This document shows, piece after piece, positions 11,963-23,952 of a stretch of 64,000 bases of DNA. The stretch lies in NCBI GenBank assembly GCA_029207755.1, contig JARCOQ010000002.1, forward strand, positions 111,215,745 through 111,279,744, written 5' to 3'. Position 1 is the first letter of the stretch. The number at the start of each line of letters is the position of its first letter. The notes beneath the pieces were generated by a model. The model searched no databases, was not told the DNA's origin, and saw only the letters and a program-made list of their open reading frames with translations. The position numbers were made by a program, and so were the translations under genes. This DNA comes from Chamaea fasciata. Lineage: Eukaryota; Chordata; Aves; Passeriformes; Sylviidae.

Positions 11963-14900
11963 AACCAGGAGAAAGGGATTAACTCCAGACACTTATTGCC
12001 ACACAGCAGTCACCAGTGTGCCTGGAATGGGTGCTTGGGGGTGAGAATCTGGAGATAGCTGTGTACTGTGTGCACTATTTGTTTTCAATTAAGGTTTGGA
12101 GAAGAAGAAAAACAATATTGCTGGAATTATGCATCTTGTATCATAGCAGTATCTTGCAGTGGACATTATGGGCATTCATCAAGAAAGAGTAATATTCCAT
12201 TTGCTTGTGGTGCATTTAAGCAATGAATATTGGTGCTTGCATTGCAACTTTATATTTTTAACTATAACTATGGGGAGTTCAAGCATTTTTGCACCAAATA
12301 CATTTGTCAATGATGGGAGGAGGTTGCCATAAATACATTTATTACTAACTGATAGACTGCTACAAAGAGAAGGTGGTTATGTCTAAAACAAGCCTAAAAA
12401 TATAGATGTCTCCAACAAAGCATCTTTAGAATTTGCTGCCTTCAGTGATACCAAGGGCTGATATTTCCAAACTTGTCTCACTGGCTGCATGACCCTTAAA
12501 GAGAGAAAGAAGCAGTGTGCTCTGGCTTTGCTGCAATTGCATTGTCATCTCAAAAGAATTCCATATCATCAAAACATGAAACAGGTTAGAAAATTGAATT
12601 CCTGCAAAATATTAAAAACAGCGGCTGTTCATCACTAGAGTAAGTGTAGTTGAAAGATTTTATTACCCAGTGACTGAATAGTCTTGGAAAGTTCTAAAAA
12701 TATTAAAAAGTCCAATTACTTGAGCAATCAGAATATCTGAAAAATACTTTCTGAAGCTTTTCCGTTAGAGGAAAGGAGTGAGTAATCATTTGTTTGTCTA
12801 ATAATTTAAATGCAGACAGGTACCACAGAAGGTTCTAGGCAAATAAATCACAGATGAGAAATATTGACTTCCCACATATTTTTCTGTTTCATTCTTTATC
12901 AAAAGTGCTTGGCATGAATTCATATCAAAACAAAATTCCTTTTTTTTTTTTACTGTCATTATATCACTCAGCACATTAGGAATGCAAAAATTAGGCATTT
13001 GGATAAATGTACGTTAGAACAGGTAATTAATTTAGTAAGTATATACACAGATCTTGTTTGCAAGAAAAATGTCTGACAGTGTAAAATTATGTATGATTGC
13101 AAAGCGACCTGTTTTAATGACTTTAATGCAATAATAACCAACTTCTCCAAATGAAAATAACAAAAGGATAGAGGACCAAAAAAAAAAAGCTTAAGATTGA
13201 GTATTTAAATCAGTGAATATCCAACCACTTAAATGATGATTGAAGTGACTATGGATTCAAAATTAAAATTCTTGGGTACTACAATTTCCAATCCATGAAA
13301 ATCTTTTGCCTGTAAGAAAGCACATTTTTTTCCTCACACAGAAATTGAAATGGGAATATTCCTCACAGAAGTGCTTTTAGAAGCTCTCTAGTTGTTGAAA
13401 TGTAAAGATAGGATGCAGGCACACACACAGCCTTGAAAATATGCAGGTGTCAGGTACATTTTGCCTGACTCACAGCTGCCCAATTACTGTTCAAAAGAGA
13501 AAAAAAAATGTATTTAAGTGACAACAAAATACAAAGGAGAAGAAAATCCTTCTGGTTTAGAACCCGAAACAAAAAAAATCAGCCCTGATGTCATAGATCA
13601 GCATGCATTTGTTGCCTGCGTGTGCAAACCAGCTTTCTAGTCATAGGACTGACTGAAAGTATGAGAAAGGAAGAGAGCAGAAATTAATATCTTGGTTTTT
13701 CCTTTTTTCCAATCAACAAGATATTACCTCCTTACAATATATTCCATCCACCACACAGCTTACAGAACAAGTACTGATGATTAGAGTGTTTCATAAGACA
13801 GTCTGAACATGGGTTTTTGGGAAAAACTATAAAAGTTGCCATTTCCAACTGGGAGACAGCTCATTAGAAGGCATGAGATCAGCTCAAATTATGCCAAGAG
13901 GGAGAAAGAAGAAGGCAAAAAGATCCCTAGGTAGGCTGTTATAAGTATGGATTATTTGCCTTGCTTTAAATTTAAGACATATTTAACAAAGGGGATGTTT
14001 TCTGTTACTCCTTGGAGACTTCAAAAATAAATCTGCTCTGCTTTCTCTAATTTTTCCTTGGTTTTAATTGCTCAGGACTCTGGGGTTCTGCTGTGGTAGC
14101 AGTCTTTAAATGAGCGAGTGATGCACACCGACCTCTCAGTGTTTATTTACCTACCTCTGAACTTGGTTAGAGGAAGGTAAACAGTCTTTCTAGGTTTTAG
14201 TGGCTGTTAATTTTTTGACTGTAAAGGAGAGTGAGGCATCTGTGCCTGAAAAAATTGCCTGCTGTGCCTTTGGAGTGGCTTCTGAGTAAATCCTCCCACG
14301 TCTCCCCGGTGGGACAGCCTCACTAGTTAAATGGAAAGGCAATCCTAAATTCACTCAAGGATGTTCAGTGTGCTCAGCCCCTCCTGCCCTTCATTTCTAG
14401 CTGCTGCCAGCTGTCTTGTCTCACCAAGCAGTGCCTCCAGTCCATACAGACAGCCCTTGTTCACTGGGAAGGGGGGGTAAAGACACTCTAACCATGAATG
14501 TCTGATTGGAAGGGGTTTTTTTACCTTTCTTTACCTTCCTTTACCTTCCTTTAGCTGCTTTTTACTCAAATTTGCTCCTTGGCATTGACTGTGATCAGGA
14601 GGTGCAGCAGGCTTGGGTGGCTTGGGTTTGGGTTTTTAAAAGGTTTTCAAAGCTTCAGCAGCAATGTTGGGCTATCAAGTGCTGCACCTGTGTTGGGAGT
14701 TTCTGGCCATCACCATCAGATGACAGAGAAGAGAGGAGTTTTCCTTAAGCTATGCTTTTAAATGTCACCAAGATAAGGGAAAGTTCCTGCAATCTGGAAT
14801 TAGAGGTTTTTTTACACTCACTGTCTCAAGATCATAAGCATTTATGATCATAATAGATAGACACACTTAACTATTGCCTTTGCAGCATTAAATTTTACAG

Positions 14901-16216
14901 CTGCTGCTTGCAAAATCTGCTGTTCAAAGTAGTCTGAATTTATTAAGACAAGGGTTTAAGGGCAGCTTCTCTCCAGAAAAGAAAAAAATAAATAAAAACA
15001 ACAAAACAAACCAACTAAAACCCAGCAATACATCCAGAAAACAATTAAGACAGGCCTTAAGAAAGCTTAATTCAGTGTAATTGCCTTGTCAGAGAGAGGA
15101 AGGGAATGTCATGTTCATGCTGCTTCCTCTTCCCCTAAATCAAGAAATGGAATTAAGTGAAACTGATGCAATCAGGGCTCCGATTTGGCTGTGTTTGTGC
15201 AGCTGTGTCAGGCAGTGGCAGCTCTAATCTCTGCCTTGCCATGACACAGCACAGGCTGTGCAGGAGGCAGCTCCGAGGAGCTCTCCAGTACAACTCTCTC
15301 CACAGAAAATATTCCCCCTTCTCCCTTTCCTTCTTCTCCATTTTGCCCACATTAAGTGCTTTTCATGGTGGTGTTATATCCTATAATATGTGAGAAAATA
15401 TGGAAAAATATTTACAGGAAATCTACACAGTGTATGGCAGTTTTGTTGCTATTCCCCTAAATTCTCCCACTAGTTAAAATCAAGATAAAGTCCCCATTAA
15501 ATGGAAGGGCAGAGGATGCTTTCTAAGCACCAGTGTCCTCCCAAATTCAAGGTGCAGAGGAATGAATCACAAAGAGAGGGGGGCAGGGATGTGGCCTTGG
15601 CAGCCAAGGGGACAAGGTAGTGTTTTGTGTGGTGGGGGTGACCAGAGGCCCACATTCTGAGGTGGTCTGGGGAATTCTGCACAGCCAGAAGTCATTATTA
15701 GGAAGCAAATAATTAATAACTGATGATAAATTTGATCAAAAAGAGGGGAGGGGGGTATGTGGATAAAGCTGTTGATTGCTCAGGGGAAACCTTGAGACAG
15801 TCATGGCTCCTTTCAAAACTGCAATCTGACCACCCAGGAGAGGTGATTGGTGTTGCAGAGTCCTCTCTGTGAAAAAGGAAACCAATTTCCTTCCCAAGAC
15901 CAACACAGGTGTGATGGTTCTGGCTTCTTTTTCTCTGCCAAGGTCGGGATTAATTTGTGGGAGTTAAAATTCGTGTTCGGATTTGGATGTCTATTATTTC
16001 TTATCTATTTACAGACTCACGAGCCGTGAGCTCTAACTAGCAAGTTAGAGAAAAGAGGTAAAATGGAGAGCTTCTCTATCTCTACCAGGTCTTTTCAAGG
16101 ACAACCTGTCCATTTAAATGCCACCTAAATTATTTTTACTTTAAAGCTAATAACTAACTAATTGAAATCTGCAATGTGGACTCCATCAACCAGTTACAGA
16201 AAACCACCCAAACCCA

Positions 16217-16250
16217 CGAAGAAGAAGGAAGAAGAAGGTGAAGAAGAAGG
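16217..16250. repeat. GAA-rich purine repeat
   Basis: GAAGAAGAAG units are interrupted by GGAA and GTG. The repeat encodes a Lys/Glu run in a chance frame. No other feature is associated with it. Confidence 0.8.
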
Positions 16251-18517
16251 ACTCAGACAATGCCCAAAGTCCTCAATCTTAACTCACATTTATTGCTGTA
16301 TACTAAAATCCCAAAATTTAAATTTCCAGAATTCCAACATGCAGAGACCACAGAAGTCCTGCTCTCCCTCTCCTGGGGCTGAGCCTGTGGTGTAAAGTCT
16401 TCCACACAGCCTTACAAGTTGCACTGGTACACACCAACAGTAGTCACACGTGACATGTACAAAATTTCAGGGCTTTTGAGGAGATTGGAGGCTACAGAAT
16501 GAAAATAATTTCTGAATCAGGAACAGGAGTGTAGACAGCCACAAGCTCTGGAAGCCATGCACGCCTAGCAAGTGAGGGATTCGGTTTTGATGCTCCAGCT
16601 TGCATGCAGACAGAAACCTGTGCAGAGTGGCTCTGTTGCAGCTGAAAGGGAACCTGTCCACAAAGGAAGTAAACCTGACTGAATTGTTCAGGAGGGCAAC
16701 GTGGTATCAACTAATGGCAAAGAAGAACCACCAAATAAGCATTGGTTTAGCATAAATTCGTGTCTGAAGAGAAATTTAATCAAGGCACCAAGGACATGAC
16801 ATGAAGAATGTCTCATTTTCTATAAATCAGAGCTTGATGACTGAGTAATAAATGAGATTTGGGATTTCTTAAGTAGCTCAGCCTGTTTAGCTTAATAAGG
16901 AGAGAGTGATAATTTTATGATGGGCTGTAAATATCTACCTACAGAGGAGCAGAAATCTGATTAGCGAGGGCTCTTCCACCTACCAAACAAAAAAGTCCAA
17001 TTGTCTAGATGAAGGTATAAACTCAAACTAAAAATGACATACAAAGTCTGAAATGTGAGGATAGCTAACGATTACCAAGCTGTACTGATGCTGAATTCCT
17101 ATTTCTTGAATCCATTAGAAAGCTGTAGCAATGGAATAATGGATTTCCTACTACTGATAATCTTAAAAATAAAAAACCCAAAGGTTATGTTTCTTTGTTG
17201 TTTTGTTGGGGTTTTTAAAGTGGATTTTCTCCCAAAATACGTCGTTTTAACAAGATTTTTGGGAAGGTGGGTTGTGTTGCAAAGACGATCACCCTACATA
17301 ATCAAAACTCCACCTTATTTACAATCTGCAAATCCCTTTTTTTTTTTTTTTTTTGGTGCAAACTCATCTTTCCAAGGTGCTTAGGAGGGTGCATCACAAG
17401 TTAAAGGACTAAATTTTGGTGGGAACTGCTTGTCAAAACATTGGTAGCCACTCAGCATGGCATCTTCATGGAATCCTCACTTTGAAATCACAAATGTGCG
17501 TGAGAAAAAGACCCAGAGCTATGCAGAGCAGCACCAGTAAAATGACAATGTTCTGGGGAGATTTTTCTCACGTATATCCAAACAGAAAGAAACTGAAATG
17601 ATTCACATGACAAAGAGAAATATCTGCAGTCAAAATTAACTGTCACATCCATCAAATGTTGGATTTAAGCCTGGCACTTTACACTAAGCAAGAATTGCTT
17701 CCAGATTTCCACCAGTCACGAATTGACAGTCTGGGCTAAACAGACCATAATGTGAGTGCTAAGAGAATTTTGATGAAATCGGACAAAGGGTGAAGGGAAT
17801 TCTAAAAGCTCCACATCTGGTGGTTTAGAAAAAGATGAGTTTCAGCAGAGAGTAGATTGATCCAGTCCTGGTGGAAGTGAACACACTGGTCTCCTGTGAA
17901 CAATGCAGTCACACACTGGGATGGACCAATGGCACTGCCCAGTCAAAGTGTGAACCCCTCTGGGATCTGCCTTAATTTTTAAAAAATCAGGACAGAGATC
18001 CAATAAAAGAGCATTTCCGTTCCTATTCTCCTTTTCCATCCAAGGCAAGTAGCAGAACTTTGCTCCAGAGTCAGGAGCCCAGGGGTTTGGGCAAACACGA
18101 GTGACCATCACTGGGACATGAATTATATGTCCACATATGAAAGCAGACTACCAAGACATGGTGAGAACTCCTTGGGTTATTTCCACACCTTATTTTTGCC
18201 GCTTTTCAGAACAGCAGCAGAGTTTAGCCACTTCTAACTAACGGAAGGAGTCTTCTTCTTAACATGGTTTAGGTCAAAAGCAAAATGCTTTTATTTGGGT
18301 GGGGGGTTTTTTTTGGTGGTGGGGAGAAGGATTTCACATCTGAATTTTAGGGAAATTGATCTGAAGTCTCAGATTAAAGTCATCCTCTATGAGATTTGCT
18401 TCCAGACTTGAGGCAATATTGATTGTGTGGCAAGGTTTAAAATCAAATTAAATGCAGTAATTTGCCCCCAGGAAAACTGTGTACAAAAGATGTTTCTCTG
18501 AGCAAATCTCCTAAAGT

Positions 18518-18569
18518 AAAAAACAAACAAACAAACAAACCAACCAACAACAACAACAACAAAAACCCA
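18518..18569. repeat. A/C-only tract
   Basis: Fifty-two consecutive bases are only A or C, moving from AAAC units through CCAA to CAA units. Confidence 0.9.
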
Positions 18570-19624
18570 TTGCTTAATAAGATTTCTTCCTGTGTGACAA
18601 CACCTTTTTCTCTTTTGAGAGAATTATTTTTAACTTTGATTGTGAAGAACACTGGTGGAACAGCTCTCGTGTGAGCCTCAGCTAGCAGCAGCAGTGCCGA
18701 AAGCATAGCTAGGATTTTGCAGGGTTGTTAGGACAGTAATGAAACTGCTGTCGTGTCACCTTGGAAGATAAAAATTATGCATTTTTCACAAATTCAGACA
18801 GAAATGTGATTACAGTCAGATTCTGAGAAGGAACATTGTATCAGACTGAAGCTCATTTTCTACCCCAGTATACTCTGATGTATTTTGGGGTATTTTCTAA
18901 CATATCTTTTTTCCTCATCTCCCAGGATTGCATCAAACCAGCCAGCTTACAGCATTATACATCAACAGCCAAGGAGAGAAGAGGGAATAAGACATTTCTA
19001 CCAGCTCCATTTGCAAAGCTCACACGAATCAACATCAAGCACTGTGGTACTTCTAAGCAGCCCTTGACTGCTGAACCCTGGAGCTTTAACTTGTCATTTA
19101 AACACTGGGGCGACTGCTTGTGTAAGCAATCATGTCTGAGCTCTCTGGAATTCGAGGTGGGGGGAGAAAAAGTGAAGTCAGACTCCACTTTTTCTGTCTC
19201 AATTAAAAATGCTGTGATTCCCAGGGTGAGAGCCTGTTGGGCAATACCTTCATTGTATTTGCAATGTATTCATTGCAATTTGCTTTTCATTCAGCACAAT
19301 TAAAAGGTAATTTACCTTTTATCAGCAATCTGTGCTGATGAGGGCGAGTTCCCCGTTGCTTACTGCCCCAAATCTTTCCCCAGGCACCATCCCTGTCTCC
19401 TGGATGCTGAGCCCCTAGAGCATGCTGCTGTTAGGGTGTGAGCCATTCTTTTTCAGGGATATGGGAACTTTCTGCCCCAGCTGCCAGAAAATCCCAGCTG
19501 GAAGAAGCTCTGGTGGGAAAGGGATCTGCTGGAGAGGGCTCCCACTGTGGGCAAGGCACAGAGACCTCTTTGGAGGAGGCCTTGGTAGGAGAGCTTGTGA
19601 TACAGTTTTAAGACCTGGCGAGGG

Positions 19625-20093
19625 TGTTGTGAAACCCACGTAAATGTATCAGACTTTGAGGGTGTCCTGCACTTCTCAGAACGGCTTAAAATAATTGCGA
19701 GAAGGTTCTCTCAGGGGTGTTTTGTAAAGCAAAAGGTTTAATAAAGACAAAATAACAGACAATACAGAAACAAAAGAAAAAGCTAAGCACAGGTGTCAGA
19801 GAAGCCCCTGACACCTTGCTAAAACACCTCAAAAAGCCCAGAGAACCTCTGTGCTCGTCCTTAAGTATGGAATGATCCAGGAGGGTTGTATTGGCAAACT
19901 GCCAGTCGAAACAGCTACAGGTTTTGAGAAACATCCTAAAGATCCAACCGGTGGCCCTGTGCTGGCACTGGACCAACCATAGTGAGGGTACCACAGAAGA
20001 TTCTAGTCCATTTTCCTTTTAAGATCAAAGGTAAACTGTAAGTCTTTTCCTTATATTAAAACACCAGCCTGGGTGTAGGGCTGCATTACTACA
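19625..20093 (-). mobile_element. Probable solo LTR, minus strand
   Basis: On the minus strand the segment starts TGTAGTAATGC and ends TTTCACAACA, giving an imperfect inverted repeat (TGTAGT against TGTTGT). The minus-strand order fits an LTR: a promoter-like half, a pyrimidine-rich middle, a TATTAAA poly(A)-like signal (plus strand 19,738-19,744), then a U5-like tail. I see no matching target-site duplication at these exact ends (GAGGG against AGCTT), so the limits may be off or the element may be rearranged. No internal genes are attached. Confidence 0.5.
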
Positions 20094-20146
20094 AGCTTGC
20101 ATTTGGGAGGTGATGGATAAGGAGAGGGCAGGTGAACACACGAGGG

Positions 20147-20230
20147 GGCAGTTTGGGTTGGAAGGGACCTTTAAAGGTCAACCAGGGCAAACCCCCAGGA
20201 GGGAGGTTCAAGGAGGACACAGAGAAATGG
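20147..20230 (-). mobile_element. CR1 3'-end fragment
   Basis: TTTGGGTTGGAAGGGACCTTT followed by AAGGTCAACCAGGGCAAACCCCC matches the reverse complement of the avian CR1 3' region. It is only about 80 bp and diverged. The 3' end of the CR1 lies at the left. Confidence 0.65.
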
Positions 20231-22277
20231 GTGGCTGATGGGAGATGAGATTGCTGTGGCCTGTTAAAAAGGATGGGGAAATGCACGTGGCTTGTGCCCA
20301 GAAGCAGCCCAAGCCCTTGGCATTTATCCCTGCTCTGTCCCAGCTCCTCTGGGCTGTGCCCTCAGCAGGGACAGTGCAGCACACCCAAGCAGAAGGCAAT
20401 TAAACTTCCTCTGCACAGCAGCAGGGACTCTCTTTGTAGCTTTAGAAAGTTGCTCTTAAATTGAACTACAGTCTACAATCGAGCAGCACTATGGGGGCTC
20501 TGCTCTTGACTGGAGTACCTGGGAATTACTGCAGTGTAAATAGTAATTTCATAATATTCATGTAAGCCTGTCGTTGGATTGCAGAGTCACACATCAGAGT
20601 TTAACATGCCTGGCATAAGGTTGCTCATGCATAGTCTTGCAGAGGGTGTAATTGCGAGGGCTAAATAGCTGTGAAGGGGTTACTCTGACATTTCTGCTGA
20701 GGGTAATATGGGTTTCACTGCCTACAACTCAGTAGATCCATCTGGAGGGTTCTGCTTTAAAACTGGCTTTTATTCAAGGCCCTTCAGAGAATTTCCCTGC
20801 TTTGCTTTTCAAATGCAGTCACAAGAGGAAAGGAAAAACGTATCTGAAAAATGTCACTGTTGTGGGACGTTTTTTTCTTTCGTTTTGCTATAGCTGCATA
20901 TTATTTCCCTCCTTTGCAAAGTAGCTTTGAAATACACGGGCTAAAAAGGGCAGGGAACATTTATTTTTATTTAGTATTACTATTTACTGCAGAGAGCTTA
21001 TAACTTGGATAAATTTTCCAGGTGCAACCGTAGCCTCACAGAAGACAATATCTCTCCACTGTCTCTGTGGGACTGAGTGAAGAGAAAGCAATCCAATGGT
21101 GGGATACTGTTGGTGTCTCCTCTTTTCCAGAGATACTGCTCAACCCAAATCTAAACAAACCTTGGCTTGACTTTTGGTTTTATACTTGAAGGTCACAAGT
21201 CTCAGTTTTGTTTAGGCTGCACATGGACCTGCTTCCAAAAACAGTGGACTCTTCCCACAAGTACATCTGGTGCCTTATCTCTGATGTCCAGGAAACGAGT
21301 CTCCCCCCTGCTATCACACTGCTGTGTTGAGAAGGATGTTTTGTCATATATTGAGAGTAAAAACCATACAGGACTTTGTTAATCCAAAAAGAAGATCTTG
21401 CACTGGGACTATAAATAAAATACTCCAAAAAGGTATATAGTTCATGCTCGTGCCAAGCGATACTGAAGGACTGCTGAAATCAGAGGACTCCAGAGGGCAC
21501 CAAAGATATCAAACTGGAAAACTGATGGATGTCAGGATGACATATGTTGGTCTTTTGCTTACCTGTGATGATGACTTTCTGGTGGCAGATATTCCCGAAT
21601 TTGAGTAACAAACTAGAAAACCATCCTGAACTGCAAGGACTGCAGCTGTAATTAGTAAGATTATATTTCTGCATTTTGCCTGCTTTGCATCAAAATAATT
21701 TTGTATTAATTTCTCTGACTGGTTAATTGCTTTTTTCCCCCTTTTTCTAATGAGTTAATTCATCTAGTTTGGCAAAATACCTATGCACATTCCAATTTCT
21801 GCTTATTTACAGCACTGATCATATAACTCCAAAAATGTCCAGCTTAATTTTGTAGTGAGTTATATGTGGTGGAGGCCACCGCAAGAATTTCATTAGCCTC
21901 AGCTCTAAAGCAGTGACAGTAATTGCTGTGAGGCTATAAAGATCGAGCAGGATGTCATAAAAACACAGCAGTGGCAATAAGAAATGTAAATATTTTTGAT
22001 ACCTGGAGACCAGTTAATCTGTGCAGGCAATGTATCATGTTCTATATATTTGTAATATTTCTCTCTGTGCATCCTGTTGGCAGCAAGAAACTTTAAACTG
22101 CAGAAAACTTAAATCTAACTCTCAGCAGGTCACTCGTCTCCAAAACTGCAGCATTAATTTGTGCTGCTAATAGTGAATCAATAACTTGTGGAAGAGAACA
22201 ACTATCAACAGTGGAAATGCTTGAGTGGAGGCTGGGTAACAACCCACAGAGACACTCACAATCTTTGCAAAAATTAC
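20231..22277. other. Non-coding; two conserved-looking blocks
   Basis: No gene is seen. Blocks at about 20,530-20,660 and 21,830-22,090 have the even, motif-dense texture typical of conserved non-coding elements, with ATTCATGTAAG, TTGCTCATGCATAG, AATTTCATTAGCC and GTAAATATTTTTGATACC. Conservation cannot be tested from one sequence. Confidence 0.4.
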
Positions 22278-22456
22278 CTGTCCAGAACCTCTCTGGGCAA
22301 CCTATGCCAGGGCCTCAACACCCTCACAGCAAAGAATTTCTTCCTAATACCTGATCTAAATTTCCTTCTTTCACCTTTAGGTCATTCCCACTTGTCCTAT
22401 CACTCCATGCTCTTGTGAAAAATCGCTCTCCAGCTTTCTTGGAAGGCTCTAAGGCT
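22278..22456 (-). mobile_element. CR1 LINE fragment
   Basis: The run CCTCTCTGGGCAACC, then CTCACAGCAAAGAATTTCTTCC, then TCCCACTTGTCCTATCACTCC and CTCTCCAGCTTTCTTGGAAGG follows the avian CR1 3'-UTR consensus in reverse complement, in the right order and spacing. It lacks both the extreme 3' end and the upstream ORF2 part. Confidence 0.85.
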
Positions 22457-23125
22457 GCTCTCCTTCATATAATTTGTGCTCTTCAACAGACATCAGAATC
22501 TCATCACTCCCTTTTTTATGAAGGTGTGTTCATGCTAGTTCTAGACCCACACTGTCCTGCACAAGCCCTGACAAGTCAGTCTCTTTTTCCTAATGTGGAA
22601 AAGTGTCCTAAGAAAGGTGAAAATCCAGGAACTTGTTTCTATCTCCAAGCCTGCCATCCTACTGCAAGCAAGACAAGCACTCCTCTGCAAGAGTTCAAAT
22701 GGTGCCTCCACACATGTAGACAAACTTTGGTGATGTTAGAGACCAAACACCTCCATTTTAATGTGTCTCTGAGTCATCATCCTTGATGAGGCACAGGCTG
22801 TGTGGCTGCAGTTCCCTGAGCTGACATTAAAGAAAATAAACACTGCTCTGAGAGAAGCAGAGCTGAGGAGGCTCAGTTTTCTATGGTCCTGTATCCTACA
22901 TCTTTTCTCTCTACTCTTCACACAGTATCCCCTTCCACCATCCTTTGTCTCCTGCAATTCACCCTTTTTCTCTGATTTCTCCAGCATCCCTCACATCTCC
23001 TCATCACTGCATCCTATGGACGTGCTCATCCTGCCTCCAACCAGTTCCCATGTACTAGGTCAGGGTCAGTTTCTGTTGTGGCCAGTCCCAAACCACAGAT
23101 GTGCTGATTGTTTGGGCATCTGACC

Positions 23126-23947
23126 TGTCTTGGGTTCAATGCAAAATGTATTCTATGTCCCATCTGTTGAAACTGGTTGGGGAGGTGTTTTTTTTGTTTA
23201 GCAGTTGTTGTTGTGGTTTGTTGTTGTGGTGGTGGTTTTTGTTTGTTTGTTTTTTGTTTTGTTGTTGTTGTTGTTGTTAGGGGTTTTTTTCTTTATCTCT
23301 TCTATGACCCATTTCTCATAACTCCAGGGGGGAAGGGGCAAGTGTCTTCTGGTAATGGGTCAGCTGTTAAAACCAGGTGGGGCAGTGTTCCTTATCTCTT
23401 CCACCACCCATCCTCCCTCCAGGGGACATCTGCTGTTAACGGGCCATCCAGGCTCACTGCATGACTGATAAAATTGTATCATCCCATTGGGAGATGCTCC
23501 ACCCAGGGGGAGGAGCCTAGCATTCCTGCCTGGATAAAACCTGAGATTCAGAACACCAGGGCAGTCTGTTTGCACTGGATTCCCCAAGGAAGACTGGACC
23601 CACCTCACCACTGGACCCTTCTACAGGATCATCTCTGCTCCAGCAGAACCACATCTGTCACTCCAAGAGGACTTATTTTGGACTCTTTCCAACACCCTGA
23701 CCAACAGGGTGTCAGGTCATGTTCTGACTCTGTCAGTGTTTTTCTTTTCTGTTTGTTTGCTTTTTTTTGTACTACTACATTTTTAATTTTCCTAGTAAAG
23801 AACTGTTACTCCTATTCCCATATCTTTGCCTGAAAGCCCCCTTAATTTCAAAATTATAACAATTCAGAGGGAGAGGGTTTACATTCGCCACTCCAAGGGA
23901 AGCTCTGGCTTTTCCTTGGCAGACACTTGTCTTTCTAAACTAAGACA
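23126..23947 (+). mobile_element. Solo LTR of the same ERV family (copy 2), with intact target duplication
   Basis: Ends are TGTCTTGGGTT and CTAAGACA, a perfect 6-bp inverted repeat (TGTCTT/AAGACA). It is flanked on both sides by TGACC (23,121-23,125 and 23,948-23,952), a perfect 5-bp target-site duplication. This proves the limits and shows that the copy is a solo LTR rather than half of a provirus with copy 1. A TATA-like GATAAAA is at about 23,533 and an AGTAAAG at about 23,794. It is longer than copy 1 because of about 100 bp of G/T-rich microsatellite near its 5' end. In the 40 bases at 11,700-11,739 against the matching stretch here, I count 4 differences. A 5-bp duplication fits ERVL-type elements. 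Confidence 0.93.
23189..23291. repeat. G/T microsatellite insertion inside the LTR
   Basis: Copy 1 of the LTR has only GTTTTTC at this point. Here about 100 bp of TTG, GTTT and TGG units separate GGTGTTTT from TTTTTCTTTATC. The expansion is therefore specific to this copy. Confidence 0.85.
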
Positions 23948-23952
23948 TGACC

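Larger units (their letters stand above)
11963..19620. other. Non-coding; simple repeats only
   Basis: No gene or recognisable mobile element is seen. The stretch holds three copies of a TTACCTTYCT decamer (14,521-14,550), a GAA/GGA run (16,217-16,250), a T run (about 17,338-17,354), a G/T-only tract (18,297-18,326) and an A/C-only tract (18,518-18,569). The region 12,100-14,000 is notably AT-rich. Confidence 0.45.

Noticed and set aside
11216..23947. A single 12.7-kb provirus bounded by the two LTRs
   Set aside because: The second LTR has its own TGACC duplication on both sides, and the DNA between shows no gag, pol or env.
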